Made by a program: the position numbers and the translations under genes
Part shown: positions 17,467 through 27,402 of the stretch, in pieces
Layout of the letters: every line of letters begins with the position of its first letter
Numbering within the stretch: the first letter of the stretch is position 1
NCBI RefSeq assembly: GCF_026153205.1
Contig: NZ_JAPFBW010000044.1
Coordinates: forward strand, 1-48,780
Length of the DNA: 48,780 bases
Direction of reading: 5' to 3'
Origin: Aquabacterium sp. A7-Y
GTDB lineage: Bacteria > Pseudomonadota > Gammaproteobacteria > Burkholderiales > Burkholderiaceae_C
Notes under the pieces: generated by a model
Seen by the model: only the letters and a program-made list of their open reading frames with translations
Told to the model about the DNA's origin: nothing
Database searches by the model: none

Positions 17467-18531
17467 TCATCCCTCTGAAGGGGCGGCTTGCGCCAGCGCC
17501 GCGGCCGGCGTGCCGCAGGCATGGCAGAACTTCGAGAAGGCGCTCTTGCGGGCGCGGCAATGGCCGCAGTGGTCGTGCAGGCCGATGCCGCAATGCGGGC
17601 AGAAGTCGTTGGCGGGATCCTTCAGGTCCACCGCGCGCTCGCAGCCCGGACAGACGCTCTTGGCCAGGCGCGCCAGCGCGAGGTCGTAGGGCAGCTCCTC
17701 ACGGCGCTGCGAGTCAGGCAGTTGCTCGGCCTGGCGCTGGCGCTCCAGGTAACGCTGCAGCGCCACGATGGCCTGCCGGCCGATCAGCACGGTGACGATG
17801 ATGCCGACGACGTAGCGGACGAAACCGCCGTAGCTCGGCAGGTAGGGCACCAGCTCGACGAAAAACGCGAAGCCGGCGAAAAACACGAAACCCCAGACGA
17901 AGGGCCAGTAGATGCTGCCGCGCTTGCGCGCCAGCAGCCAGCCGGCGACCACCAGCAGCGGCAGGGTCAGCGCCAGGCGGTACAGAAAGACCCGCAGCTC
18001 CTGCTGGCGCCAGGCCACCTCCAGCTGCTCGCGAGCGGCGTCTTCCAGGGCCTGCAACGCCTGGCGGGTGCGCTGCTCGGCCTGACGGGCGTCGAGCTGC
18101 ACCTGCTGCTGCTCCTGCACGCGGGCCTGCGCGCGGCGCTCGGCGGCGCGCAGCTCGTCAAGCTTGCGGGTGCGGGCGAGCAGCTCCGGGTCCTGCTCGG
18201 CACGCTCGGTGGCACGCCGCGTCGCGAGCCAGTTGGTGAAGGTCTCGCGGGCGGACTGCACGTCACTGTGCGCCGCCTGGCGTTGCAGCTCCAGCTGCTC
18301 CAACTTCTGGCTGGCCTCCTCCTGGGCCGCCTGCGCATTCGCCAGCGCAGCGCGCGCCGCCTTGGCCGCCGCAGCATCGATGAAGTTTTCGGTGGTGTAG
18401 GTCTGCTCGACCCTGGGCAGGTTCTCGACCACGGTGCCGCCCAGGCCGATCAGGAAGCCGGCGAAGGCCAGCGCCACCAGCCAGAGGCCGCGACGGAACC
18501 ACTTTTCGGACAGGCGCAGTGCCTTGCTCAT
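17467..18531 (-). CDS. Membrane protein with coiled coil and C-terminal zinc ribbons
   Basis: 354-aa protein of unknown function. Order: one transmembrane helix (residues 15-38), a long Ala/Gln/Glu-rich coiled coil (about 50-190), two to three further helices (about 195-265), then a cytoplasmic tail with four CxxC pairs (CPGC, CPHC, CGHC, CHAC) that should bind two zinc ions. GGGGTGAG before the ATG at 18531 supports this start over the one at 18597. The RES gene ends upstream at 18563 on the same strand, 31 bp from this start, so both could share a transcript. No enzyme motif is recognised; a scaffolding or stress-sensing role would be a guess. Confidence 0.75.
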   Translation of the reverse strand: MSKALRLSEKWFRRGLWLVALAFAGFLIGLGGTVVENLPRVEQTYTTENFIDAAAAKAARAALANAQAAQEEASQKLEQLELQRQAAHSDVQSARETFTNWLATRRATERAEQDPELLARTRKLDELRAAERRAQARVQEQQQVQLDARQAEQRTRQALQALEDAAREQLEVAWRQQELRVFLYRLALTLPLLVVAGWLLARKRGSIYWPFVWGFVFFAGFAFFVELVPYLPSYGGFVRYVVGIIVTVLIGRQAIVALQRYLERQRQAEQLPDSQRREELPYDLALARLAKSVCPGCERAVDLKDPANDFCPHCGIGLHDHCGHCRARKSAFSKFCHACGTPAAALAQAAPSEG

Positions 18532-18562
18532 TTTTCTCACCCCTTGCTGTGTGCCCGGGGGA

Positions 18563-19294
18563 TTATGAGTGTGCCGCGACCCGCCCCTCGGTGGCACCGT
18601 CGGGGTGCGGCGGTGCCCGTCCGTCGTCCTCGGCCAGCACCTCCTGCATCAGGCGCGCGGTGATCGCGCGGGGCCGGCCCACCACGTCGAGCCTGTCCAC
18701 CCAGTCGTCGAAGATCGCCGCGTTCAGGCACGGACTGTGGCGGTGGAAAGAGCGATAGGCGATGCCGGCCACCGGGGCGAAGGCCAGCGGATGACGCTGA
18801 ACCGCGCTCCAGACGCGCCAGGAGACCTGCTGCCACAAGGCGTAGTTGCCGCGCTGGCTCTCGGGGCAGCGGAACAGCAGGGTGTTGTAGAGCGTGTCCA
18901 GGTGCACCAGCAGCAAGGGCGCGCGCGTGACCAGGGTGCAGAGCCGGCCGGGCGCGAGCGGCTGGCTCACCTCCAGGCCGTCGCTCAGGCGCGAGTGCAC
19001 CAGCCGGCGTGCCTCCACACACACGCCCAGCCGGCTGCCGCCGGTGTACAGCACCCCATACCGCTCCTTGCGGCCTGCCGGCGGGTCCAGCCGGCCATCA
19101 CGCCAGGCAGCGGGAGCGGGCGCCAGTGGCGAGGCGTCGGGGCGGCACACCCGGTGCAGGACGGATCCGGCCGGCAGCCCGACCAAGTCCACCCGGCGCC
19201 GCCCCAGCCAGGCCTGCGCTTCAAGCAGGCTGCGGGGGTCGAGGGCATCGGCCGGGGACGCGCGGCGCCGCTTGCTGCTGAGGTCGGCCTTCAT
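18563..19294 (-). CDS. RES-domain protein, possible NAD+-degrading toxin
   Basis: 243-aa protein with the residues that name the RES domain: R48 in VLHRVCRP, E94 in GVCVEARR and S182 in IAYRSFHR, with Y83 in VLYTGGS. Characterised RES proteins of Xre-RES and MbcT types break down NAD+ (by phosphorolysis or hydrolysis) and arrest growth. The domain sits in the C-terminal 200 residues; the first 40 are polar and may contact the partner. The start overlaps the stop of the upstream helix-turn-helix gene by 4 nt (ATGA), the arrangement expected of an antitoxin-toxin operon with the antitoxin first. Toxicity is inferred from the family. Confidence 0.82.
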   Translation of the reverse strand: MKADLSSKRRRASPADALDPRSLLEAQAWLGRRRVDLVGLPAGSVLHRVCRPDASPLAPAPAAWRDGRLDPPAGRKERYGVLYTGGSRLGVCVEARRLVHSRLSDGLEVSQPLAPGRLCTLVTRAPLLLVHLDTLYNTLLFRCPESQRGNYALWQQVSWRVWSAVQRHPLAFAPVAGIAYRSFHRHSPCLNAAIFDDWVDRLDVVGRPRAITARLMQEVLAEDDGRAPPHPDGATEGRVAAHS

Positions 19295-19977
19295 GTCCTC
19301 AGGTCCGCCAGGTAGGCCCGCGCCGCCGCCAGCACGGCCGCCAGACGCTGCCCGGCCGGGGCCGCCAGCAGTTCGCCCTGGCGCGGTTCCGCGTCACTCA
19401 GGCGCAGCGCCTTCGCCGCCAGCACCTCGGCCGGGGACAGCCCCGCCAGGGCGGCATCGGCGGCCCGCAGGAAACTCTCCAGCTGAGGCTCGGCGCCCTG
19501 CCCCCGGAACAATGTGACCAGTGCCGATACGGCCTTGCGCGGCACCGCGAGCTCGAACTGGAAACGCGGCAGCTGCACCGACCTGGCACCCCGGCTCGGC
19601 CGCCACCCCAGCAGCTCGCCGGAGGCGAGCTGGCGGCGAACCGCCTCCGGACTCGTGCCGAGCGAGCGGGCAGCGTCCTGGGGCGACACCGCTTCGAGCA
19701 GCGCAGGCACCGCCTCGGGCACGACCCGGGCTGCCGGCCGCCGCTTCGCAGCCGCCGGGACCGGCAGCACCGCCCGCAGGGCGGCGGGAAACGACCGGCC
19801 ACTGCCCGCCTCGGAGCCCAGGGCCTGCTGCGCTTCCAGTGCGCAGGCCCGCAGCACCGCCCGCCCGGCAGGAGGCAGGCGGGCGTCGAGGGCCACAAGG
19901 AAATCAGACCAGTGCCGCTCGTCGTCCTCGGCGGGTGACGCCGGAGCGGGGGCATTTTTTCGGGAGGAAACGGTCAT
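19291..19977 (-). CDS. Helix-turn-helix protein paired with RES; candidate antitoxin
   Basis: 228-aa protein. A predicted DNA-binding helix-turn-helix lies near residues 95-125 (SPQDAARSLGTSPEAVRRQLASGELLGW). The following part, up to DAALAGLSPAEVLAAK (about 180-195), faintly recalls the C-terminal toxin-binding region of Xre/MbcA/ParS (DUF2384) antitoxins, which carries an ALGGxTPxE element. It is longer than standard Xre antitoxins (about 120-150 aa), with an Ala/Pro-rich N-terminal half. GGGAGGAAAC just before the ATG is a good ribosome site. The 4-nt overlap with the RES gene is the strongest evidence for an antitoxin role. A general regulator is the alternative. Confidence 0.65.
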   Translation of the reverse strand: MTVSSRKNAPAPASPAEDDERHWSDFLVALDARLPPAGRAVLRACALEAQQALGSEAGSGRSFPAALRAVLPVPAAAKRRPAARVVPEAVPALLEAVSPQDAARSLGTSPEAVRRQLASGELLGWRPSRGARSVQLPRFQFELAVPRKAVSALVTLFRGQGAEPQLESFLRAADAALAGLSPAEVLAAKALRLSDAEPRQGELLAAPAGQRLAAVLAAARAYLADLRT

Positions 19978-20117
19978 GCTCGGCCTTTGCAGCCCACAGG
20001 CGCGGGCGGTCGGGGAAAGGAGCGCGGGCAGCGGCCCGCGGCACCAGCATGCCTGCCCGGCGAGACGCCGGGCCGTCACTTTGTAAGCGCCTGCCCTCCC
20101 CGGGCTTGCAGGCAGCC

Positions 20118-21149
20118 CTACCTGAGCCGCCCGGTGGTCTCCCGCACCACCAGGCTCAGGCCCGGCAGCTCGACCTCGGGCCGCTGACCCTCGATCAACT
20201 GCACCAGCACCCGGGCAGCCAGCCTGCCGATGTCGAACATCGGCTGCCGCACCGTGGTCAGCGGCGGCGTGGTGAACACCGAGGCCGGCAGATCGTCGAA
20301 GCCGATCAGCGAGACGTCCTCGGGCACCCGCACGCCGCGCCGGTAGAGCGCCAGCCGGGCGCCGTAGGCGGTCTGGTCGTTGGCGGCGAAAACCGCGGTG
20401 AAGCTGTGCCCGCCGTCGAGCAAGCGGTTCATCGCGAGCAGGCCCCCGGTCTCGCTGAAATTGCCCTGCATCACCAGCCGCTTGTCGTAGGGCAGGCCGA
20501 ATTCCTCCAGGGCACGGCGGTAGCCGGCCACCCGATCGCGGGCATCGACGCTGTCGGCCTGGCCCTGGATGTGCGCGATCTGCCGGTGGCCCAGGTCGAG
20601 CAGGTGGCGGGTCGCGAGATAGCCGCCCTGCTCGTTGTCCAGCCGCAGCCCCCAGGCCCGCGGCGAGCGCAGGTGGCGGCCGGTCGCGACGATGGGCACG
20701 TCCTCGGCCAGGCGCAGCAACTGCGCATCCGGCAGGCTGCCAACCAGCACCAGCACGCCGTCCACCTTGCGCGCGATCAGCCGGCGGATACGGTCGGCCT
20801 CCTGCTTGGGATTCCAGTGCACGCTGGCGATCAGCGGCTCGTAGCCGGTGCCCTCCAGGGCCGACTCGGCGCCGAGCACGGTCTCGGTGAAAAACGGGCT
20901 GTTGACGTCCTGCGTCAGCACCCCCACCGTCATCGAGCGGCCGCGCTTGAGGCTGCGCGCCAGCAGGTTGGGCTTGAAGTCGAGCTGGGCGATGGCCGCC
21001 TCGATCGCTTCGCGCTTCGCTTCGGACACCGGGTTGGCGCCGCTCAGGAAACGCGACACGGTCGCCACCGAGACGCCCGCAGCCCGGGCCACTTCCACCG
21101 TGGTGACGGAGCCGGAGGCGGGGCGCGAGCGCGGGGCTTTGGTGTTCAT
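20118..21149 (-). CDS. LacI-family transcriptional regulator
   Basis: 343-aa repressor-type regulator. The N-terminal helix-turn-helix is at about residues 15-35 (TTVEVARAAGVSVATVSRFLSG), then the hinge region (DFKPNLLARSLKRGRS) and a periplasmic-binding-protein-like sugar domain to the C-terminus, with VPEDVSLIGFDDLP and TTVRQP as usual markers. LacI regulators usually control sugar uptake or breakdown genes next to them, but none is in view on either side: downstream are the HTH-RES pair and upstream the winged-helix regulators. The ligand is unknown. A GCCCGGCG/CGCCGGGC hairpin at 20055-20073 lies 45 bp after the stop but has no T-run. Confidence 0.93.
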   Translation of the reverse strand: MNTKAPRSRPASGSVTTVEVARAAGVSVATVSRFLSGANPVSEAKREAIEAAIAQLDFKPNLLARSLKRGRSMTVGVLTQDVNSPFFTETVLGAESALEGTGYEPLIASVHWNPKQEADRIRRLIARKVDGVLVLVGSLPDAQLLRLAEDVPIVATGRHLRSPRAWGLRLDNEQGGYLATRHLLDLGHRQIAHIQGQADSVDARDRVAGYRRALEEFGLPYDKRLVMQGNFSETGGLLAMNRLLDGGHSFTAVFAANDQTAYGARLALYRRGVRVPEDVSLIGFDDLPASVFTTPPLTTVRQPMFDIGRLAARVLVQLIEGQRPEVELPGLSLVVRETTGRLR

Positions 21150-21313
21150 GGTCGGGTGAGGCGCCGGCCACGAGCCGGTGCGGCGCGATTGTATCGACGG
21201 CCGCCGCGGCCCCGGCCCGGCCAGACGGAGTCAGGGCGCCCGGCCCGCTTGTCCACACCGACGAGGAACATGCAGACGTTTACCAGCCCTTCGAGACCCA
21301 ACATCCGTGGCAC

Positions 21314-22051
21314 TCACTGAATGGAAAGCTTTTGAGGAGGAAGATCTGCAGGTCTGCCGCCGCCTTCGCCTTGGTAGCCTTCGTCGATGTCGAGCCGGTA
21401 GCCCACGCCATAAGCGGCCTGGATACGCACCCCGGCGAGACCGGCGCGGGCGAGCTTGCGCCGGAGCTTGTAGACGTGCTGCTCGACGGTGCGCTTGCCC
21501 ACCTGGGCGGAACGTCCCCACACCTGCGCGCCCAGTGCGGGCAGGCTGACGACCCGGCCGGTATTGGCAAACAGGGTCCATGCCAGTGCGAACTCCCGCC
21601 CGGTCAGCCCGACCTCGGCATCCCGGCTCGACAGCACCTGGGTTCGTGCGTCGAGCCGGTAGGTCGCCACCTCCAGGTGCGAGCGCTCGGCGCTGCTGCG
21701 CCGCCACAGCAGGTGGGCATGCAGGCGCGAGAGCAGCACGCTGCCGTCGGCATCGACCTCGGCATAGTCGCTCGCGCCGTGTTGCAGCGCACGCGCCAGC
21801 CCGTCGCCTCCCGGCGTTCCGACCACGATGGACGGCAGCACGCAGGCGCCCTGCGCACGGAGCATCGCGAGGCACAGCGGCGCCAGCTCCTCATCGTCCT
21901 GCAGCAACACGGCGTCGAAAGACTCACGCCGCAACGCGCTCAACAAGGCCGCGGTGTCGGGACAGGGCTCGCCCTGCAGCCCGGCGGAAGCCAAGGCATC
22001 CAGCACCAGGGCCTCGAGGGCGCGCTGCCGGAACAACAGGGCGATCCTCAT
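21314..22051 (-). CDS. Winged-helix regulator with degenerate receiver, paralogue B
   Basis: 245-aa OmpR/PhoB-like protein. The C-terminal winged helix is clear (LTGREFALAWTLFANTGRVV, TVEQHVYKLRRKL, IQAAYGVGYRLD; about residues 125-220). The N-terminal 115 residues have the length and outline of a receiver domain but lack its active site: RIALLFRQR stands where the acidic pair should be, the phosphorylation site reads VLLQDDEE with Gln at the usual Asp, and the conserved Lys near ASDYAEV is missing. It is closely related along its whole length to the gene at 22218, including an identical-type tail (KLSIQ against KLSVQ). No kinase gene is beside it. It is likely to act without phosphorylation. 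The ATG at 22051 begins the region shared with the paralogue. Confidence 0.85.
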   Translation of the reverse strand: MRIALLFRQRALEALVLDALASAGLQGEPCPDTAALLSALRRESFDAVLLQDDEELAPLCLAMLRAQGACVLPSIVVGTPGGDGLARALQHGASDYAEVDADGSVLLSRLHAHLLWRRSSAERSHLEVATYRLDARTQVLSSRDAEVGLTGREFALAWTLFANTGRVVSLPALGAQVWGRSAQVGKRTVEQHVYKLRRKLARAGLAGVRIQAAYGVGYRLDIDEGYQGEGGGRPADLPPQKLSIQ

Positions 22052-22217
22052 GAGCTGCTGCCGCCGGGCGCCGTCATGGCGCCCCCTGCAGAGACGGCCT
22101 TCGGCACCCGTCTGGATGTTCGCTTCCACATCGCTCGTCCTCCGTGTTGCGGTACTCCCACCCGACAAGAATAGAAAACGTTTGCAAGATGGTTGTTGAA
22201 GGAAGGTTTCAAGCGTC

Positions 22218-23027
22218 TCACTGAACCGAAAGCTTTCCAGGAGAAACGTAGGCGGGCGTGACACCGGACGCGCGAGCTGCCGGACGGCCTTCGTCGATGT
22301 CCAGCCGGTAGCCGACCCCGTAGGCCGCCTGGATCCGCACGCCGGCCAGGCCCACGGCGCCCAGCTTGCGCCGCAGCTTGTAGACATGCTGCTCGATGGT
22401 GCGCTTGCAGACCTCCGCCGAGCGGCCCCAGACCTGGGCCCCCAGTGCCGGCAGGCTGACCGTGCGACCCGAGTTGGCGAACAGCGCCCAAGCGAGCGCG
22501 AACTCCCGACCGGTCAGGCCCACCTCGCCGTCCCCGCTGGCGACCACCTGGGTGCGGGCGTCGAGCACGTAGCCGGCCACTTCCAGGCGCGCGCGCTCGG
22601 CGCTGCTGCGCCGCAGCAGCAACTGCGCCTGCAGACGCGAGAGCAGTTCCGCGCCGTCGCTCACGACCCCGGCATAGTCGCTCGCGCCGTGCTGCAGCGC
22701 GCGTGCCACGCCGTCGCCACCCGACGTCCCGACGACGATGCATGGCAGGCCACAAGCCCCTTGAGCCTGCAGCATCGCCAGGCACAGCGGCGCGTGTTCT
22801 TCATCGTCCTGCAGCAGCACCGCGTCATAGGTCTGGTGCCTCAGCGCGCACAGCAAGGCAGGGGTGTCGGCGCAGGGCTCGCCCTGCAGCCCGGCCGAAG
22901 CCAGCGCATCCAGCACCAGGGTTTGCAGGGAACGCTGTCTGAACAGCAGGGCGATCCGCACGCCGTCCGCCGGCCCGTCCGCGGCAGTGGCCATCTCGTC
23001 CGCATTGGCAGGATTGGAGAAGTACAT
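22218..23027 (-). CDS. Winged-helix regulator with degenerate receiver, paralogue A
   Basis: 269-aa paralogue of the next gene on this strand, 166 bp away. Same two-part design: degenerate receiver (RIALLFRQRSLQT, VLLQDDEEHAP, GASDYAGV, without the acidic pair, the phosphorylated Asp or the Lys) and an intact winged helix (LTGREFALAWALFANSGRTV to GYRLD). It has an extra N-terminal 25 residues (MYFSNPANADEMATAADG) absent from the paralogue. ATG 23027 is preferred because GGGAG lies just upstream; GTG 23051 is an alternative. The pair arose by tandem duplication. The upstream neighbour on the same strand is the secreted DUF3455 gene, which may be a target; this is inference. Confidence 0.85.
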   Translation of the reverse strand: MYFSNPANADEMATAADGPADGVRIALLFRQRSLQTLVLDALASAGLQGEPCADTPALLCALRHQTYDAVLLQDDEEHAPLCLAMLQAQGACGLPCIVVGTSGGDGVARALQHGASDYAGVVSDGAELLSRLQAQLLLRRSSAERARLEVAGYVLDARTQVVASGDGEVGLTGREFALAWALFANSGRTVSLPALGAQVWGRSAEVCKRTIEQHVYKLRRKLGAVGLAGVRIQAAYGVGYRLDIDEGRPAARASGVTPAYVSPGKLSVQ

Positions 23028-23078
23028 GGTGGCTCCCGTGATGTTGTTCACGTTAAGGAACCACAGGGCGCCACCGGT

Positions 23079-23702
23079 TCACCGCCGGGAGGGGTACAGA
23101 TTAGGGGGAGCGCCGGCGCCGTAGAAGTGGTAGCTCGCGCTGAACGGGATGCGCACCTCCTGCCCCGCATGGGCGACATCGCAGGCCGTCTGCGGCGCGG
23201 CACCGCCGTCGATCTGCAGCCGCGCAATCGCGCTGACACCGGCCAGCCTGCCGGCAGGGCTGGCCTGCGTGACCGGCAACCACGCGTATCCGTCCTGGGC
23301 GGGCAGTGCGGTGGCGACGACCGCGCTGCCATCGGCCCACTGCCAGGTCGGTTGCCAGCCCGGCCCGGCATACAAGGTGCCGACGTGGGCGCCCCGCTCG
23401 TTGAAGAGCAGCGCCTCTGGCGCAACCCGCACCCAGGCGGGCTCCACCCTGCCGCGCGCTTCGGCGGCGCACTGGTAGACGCGCACGCCGACCGCCTGCA
23501 GCTTCAGTAGCGGGCGCAGCCCTTCGCCGGCGCTCTGCGTACGCGCCACGCCCTCGCCGGCGACCCAGACGCTGGCCAACAGCCCGGCCCCCAGCAGCCC
23601 GGCCCAGCGCGTCGGCAGCCGCCAGGCAACGCGGCCTGGCAAGGCCGGGAAGCTGGCCCCGACACCGGCACCCACCGGCTGCTGATGCTGTTTCGTCTCC
23701 AT
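23079..23702 (-). CDS. Secreted DUF3455 protein
   Basis: 207-aa exported protein with an N-terminal hydrophobic helix (about residues 30-50, RWAGLLGAGLLASVWVA) acting as a signal peptide or anchor after a long charged start. The domain then matches DUF3455: LLKLQAVGVRVYQC, WVRVAPEALLFNERG, WQWADGSAVVA, SAIARLQIDGG and the tail ASYHFYGA. A family of unknown function found in bacteria and fungi. The start at 23702 is favoured by GGAGGTGGTGAGG just upstream. It is divergent from the sigma-54 regulator gene at 23863, with 160 bp between them. Confidence 0.83.
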   Translation of the reverse strand: METKQHQQPVGAGVGASFPALPGRVAWRLPTRWAGLLGAGLLASVWVAGEGVARTQSAGEGLRPLLKLQAVGVRVYQCAAEARGRVEPAWVRVAPEALLFNERGAHVGTLYAGPGWQPTWQWADGSAVVATALPAQDGYAWLPVTQASPAGRLAGVSAIARLQIDGGAAPQTACDVAHAGQEVRIPFSASYHFYGAGAPPNLYPSRR

Positions 23703-23862
23703 CCTCACCACCTCCGCCATCGGCGCCCCCGCAGGCGCACACGGCTTGGTCACGGCGGCATCGAAACTGTTCAATGCCCGTGTATCGGGATGCAAGAGCA
23801 AGCGGCCGCGCGCCTCGCGTGCCGATAATGGGCCGCACCAGAACAGCCCGCCGCGAGCTTGT

Positions 23863-25257
<1,395 letters not shown>

Positions 25258-25378
25258 AATCGACCGGTCACACACCTCATCACAATCCTTGCCGCTGCAG
25301 ACCCTAAGATCGCTGCGCGCAAGCTGTCCGGGCGATGCCCCTTCGCGATGGACCGCTGCAGCCAGGGAGGAGTTGTCG

Positions 25379-27364
25379 ATGAGGAAGTGGCTGGGGGCCC
25401 GGGGGAAGGCACGTCCTTCCCGCAACAAGGTGCTGGTGCTGCTCGGCGTGTTGCTGCTGCTGGGCATCGGCCACTACGCCATCCTGCTGCGTTCGCAGGA
25501 GCAGATCATCGAGCACGAAGCCGTCCAGGTGGCGCGCATCGTCGCCAACCAGGCCATGGTCGCGCGCAGCGTCTATTCGCGCGAAGTGGTCGCCAAGCTC
25601 GCCAGCGACGGTTTCGGCAGCACGCCCGACTACAAGGCGCACACCGGCTTCGCGCCCATCCCGGCGCAATTCTTCAAGTATGTCGGCCGCGAGATCACGC
25701 AGCACAACAGCGGCCTCTACAGCTATCGCCCGCTGAGCCGCTGGAACCTCGAGCCCGGCCAGGGCCTGCAGGACGACTTCCAGCGCTGGGCCTGGCAGGC
25801 CCTGCAGGCCCAGGACCAGCCCAGCCCGATGCGACCCATCGAGTGGAAACCGGCCTGGCGTTTCGAGAGCGTCGGCGAGCGCCGCGTGCTGCGCTACATG
25901 CAGGCCGACCCGGCCTCGGAGCAGGCCTGCGTGGCCTGCCACAACGGCATGGAGCGCACCCAGGAAGTCCGCTTGCGCCGCCTGGCCGACGGGGTCGAGC
26001 CCGGGCGGGTGTTCCGGCTGCACCAGCTGCTCGGCGCGGTCGAGGTGACGGTGCCGGTGGACCGGGTCGACGCGCTGGCGGAGTCGCAGGCGCGCCTGAC
26101 CTTGCTGTTTGTGGTCGCGACCTCCTTTGCAGGTGTGATGCTGGTGGGCTACTGGCTCTGGCGCGACGCCCGCAGCGCGCGGCGCAACGCCGACCACAGC
26201 CACGCCTCGCTGTCGCTGCAGGCCAGCGCCATGCAGAACGCGCTGGGCAACGCCGGCGAAGCCGTCCGGCTGGCCTTGCAGGCGCTCGGCGCCGCGCGCC
26301 GCTCACGCCTTCCCAGGCACGTCGCCGCCGCGCACGAATGCCTGGGCGACATCCGGCACAGCCAGGGCCGCGACGACAAGGGCCGGGTGCACTGGGAACG
26401 CTCGCTGGCGCGCTATACCGAAGGCGGCATGTACGAGGAGGCCCGCCGCGTCTGCCACAAGCTCGCGCGCGCCTGCGAAGGGCTGGGCGAGACCGCCCGC
26501 AGCCGCGACCTGCACTGGCTGGCGCGCTCGCTGGCGGAACGCGCCCAAGGCACGCCGGTGGAGCGGCGGGTGCGCCAGCTGAACGCCGAGCTGGATGTCG
26601 AAACCGAACACCGGCGCAATGCCGAGGCGGCCTTCCAGACCGGCAAGATGGCCGCGCTCGGGCGCATGGTGGCCGGGGTCAACCACGAGGTGAAGCGCCC
26701 GCTCGCGAGCATGCGGCTGCTCGCCGAGCTGAGCGGCAAGCTGGTTGAACGCGGCGAGCTCGAGCGCGTCCAGCGCAACATGAAGCAGATGGTGGAGCTG
26801 GCCGACCAGCTGACGGAGCTGACGCGCTCGCTGGAGGACTTCGCCCGCAAGCAGCCCTACCACCCGCTGCCCGAGCGGCTGCGCGACTGCCTGCGGCAGG
26901 CGCTGCGCGTGCTGGAACCCCAGCTCGCCGCCCGGACCCACCGCATCCTGGTGCACGGCAACGATCCCTGGGCGATGGTCGATGCGCAACGGGTGCGGCT
27001 GATCCTGGTGAACCTGCTGAGCAATGCGATCGAGGCCACCGCCGACAGCGCCGACCGCCGCATCCATGTCTCGCTGCGCGAGCAGGACCAGCGTTCGGTG
27101 GTGGTGCGGGTGCGCGACCACGGGCCGGGGCTGAACGAGGAGGCCCGCGCCCACCTGTTCGAGATTTTCGTCACCACGAAGGCGGCCGGGCATGGCCTGG
27201 GGCTGGGCCTGGCGCTGTCCGCCAAGATGGCGCGCGAGATGGGCGGCGAGCTGAGCGGGCGCAACCATCCCGACGGCGGCGCGGAGTTCACCTTGCGACT
27301 GCCGGTCGCCCGGCGCCGCACCGGGTTGCAGACCGAGCCCTCGCGGTCAAGACAGCGCGGCTGA
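25379..27364 (+). CDS. Sensor histidine kinase with DUF3365-like CxxCH sensor and TPR-like linker
   Basis: 661-aa membrane kinase. Order: transmembrane helix (about 18-36), periplasmic sensor of DUF3365/Tll0287 type with CVACH at residues 184-188, a CxxCH c-type haem motif; a second transmembrane helix (about 240-262); a helical, TPR-like region (about 275-390: NAGEAVRLALQALGAA, AAHECLGDIRHSQGRD, ARRVCHKLARACEGLG); then the DctB-like kinase core with H436 in GVNHEVKRPLASM, N-box Asn 549 in NLLSNAIEA and glycine-rich GHGLGLGLAL. A GGGAGGAG ribosome site precedes the ATG. It probably signals to the sigma-54 regulator upstream in response to haem redox state, NO or another gas (inference). TPR-like repeats between sensor and kinase are uncommon. 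Confidence 0.88.
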   Translation: MRKWLGARGKARPSRNKVLVLLGVLLLLGIGHYAILLRSQEQIIEHEAVQVARIVANQAMVARSVYSREVVAKLASDGFGSTPDYKAHTGFAPIPAQFFKYVGREITQHNSGLYSYRPLSRWNLEPGQGLQDDFQRWAWQALQAQDQPSPMRPIEWKPAWRFESVGERRVLRYMQADPASEQACVACHNGMERTQEVRLRRLADGVEPGRVFRLHQLLGAVEVTVPVDRVDALAESQARLTLLFVVATSFAGVMLVGYWLWRDARSARRNADHSHASLSLQASAMQNALGNAGEAVRLALQALGAARRSRLPRHVAAAHECLGDIRHSQGRDDKGRVHWERSLARYTEGGMYEEARRVCHKLARACEGLGETARSRDLHWLARSLAERAQGTPVERRVRQLNAELDVETEHRRNAEAAFQTGKMAALGRMVAGVNHEVKRPLASMRLLAELSGKLVERGELERVQRNMKQMVELADQLTELTRSLEDFARKQPYHPLPERLRDCLRQALRVLEPQLAARTHRILVHGNDPWAMVDAQRVRLILVNLLSNAIEATADSADRRIHVSLREQDQRSVVVRVRDHGPGLNEEARAHLFEIFVTTKAAGHGLGLGLALSAKMAREMGGELSGRNHPDGGAEFTLRLPVARRRTGLQTEPSRSRQRG

Positions 27365-27402
27365 GGACGCCTTGACCGAGGCCGCGTGTCGAAGCGGCGG
27401 CC

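Noticed and set aside
20055-20073. GCCCGGCG/CGCCGGGC hairpin after the LacI gene as a terminator
   Set aside because: Stable stem but only a 3-nt loop and no T-run; common by chance in such GC-rich DNA.
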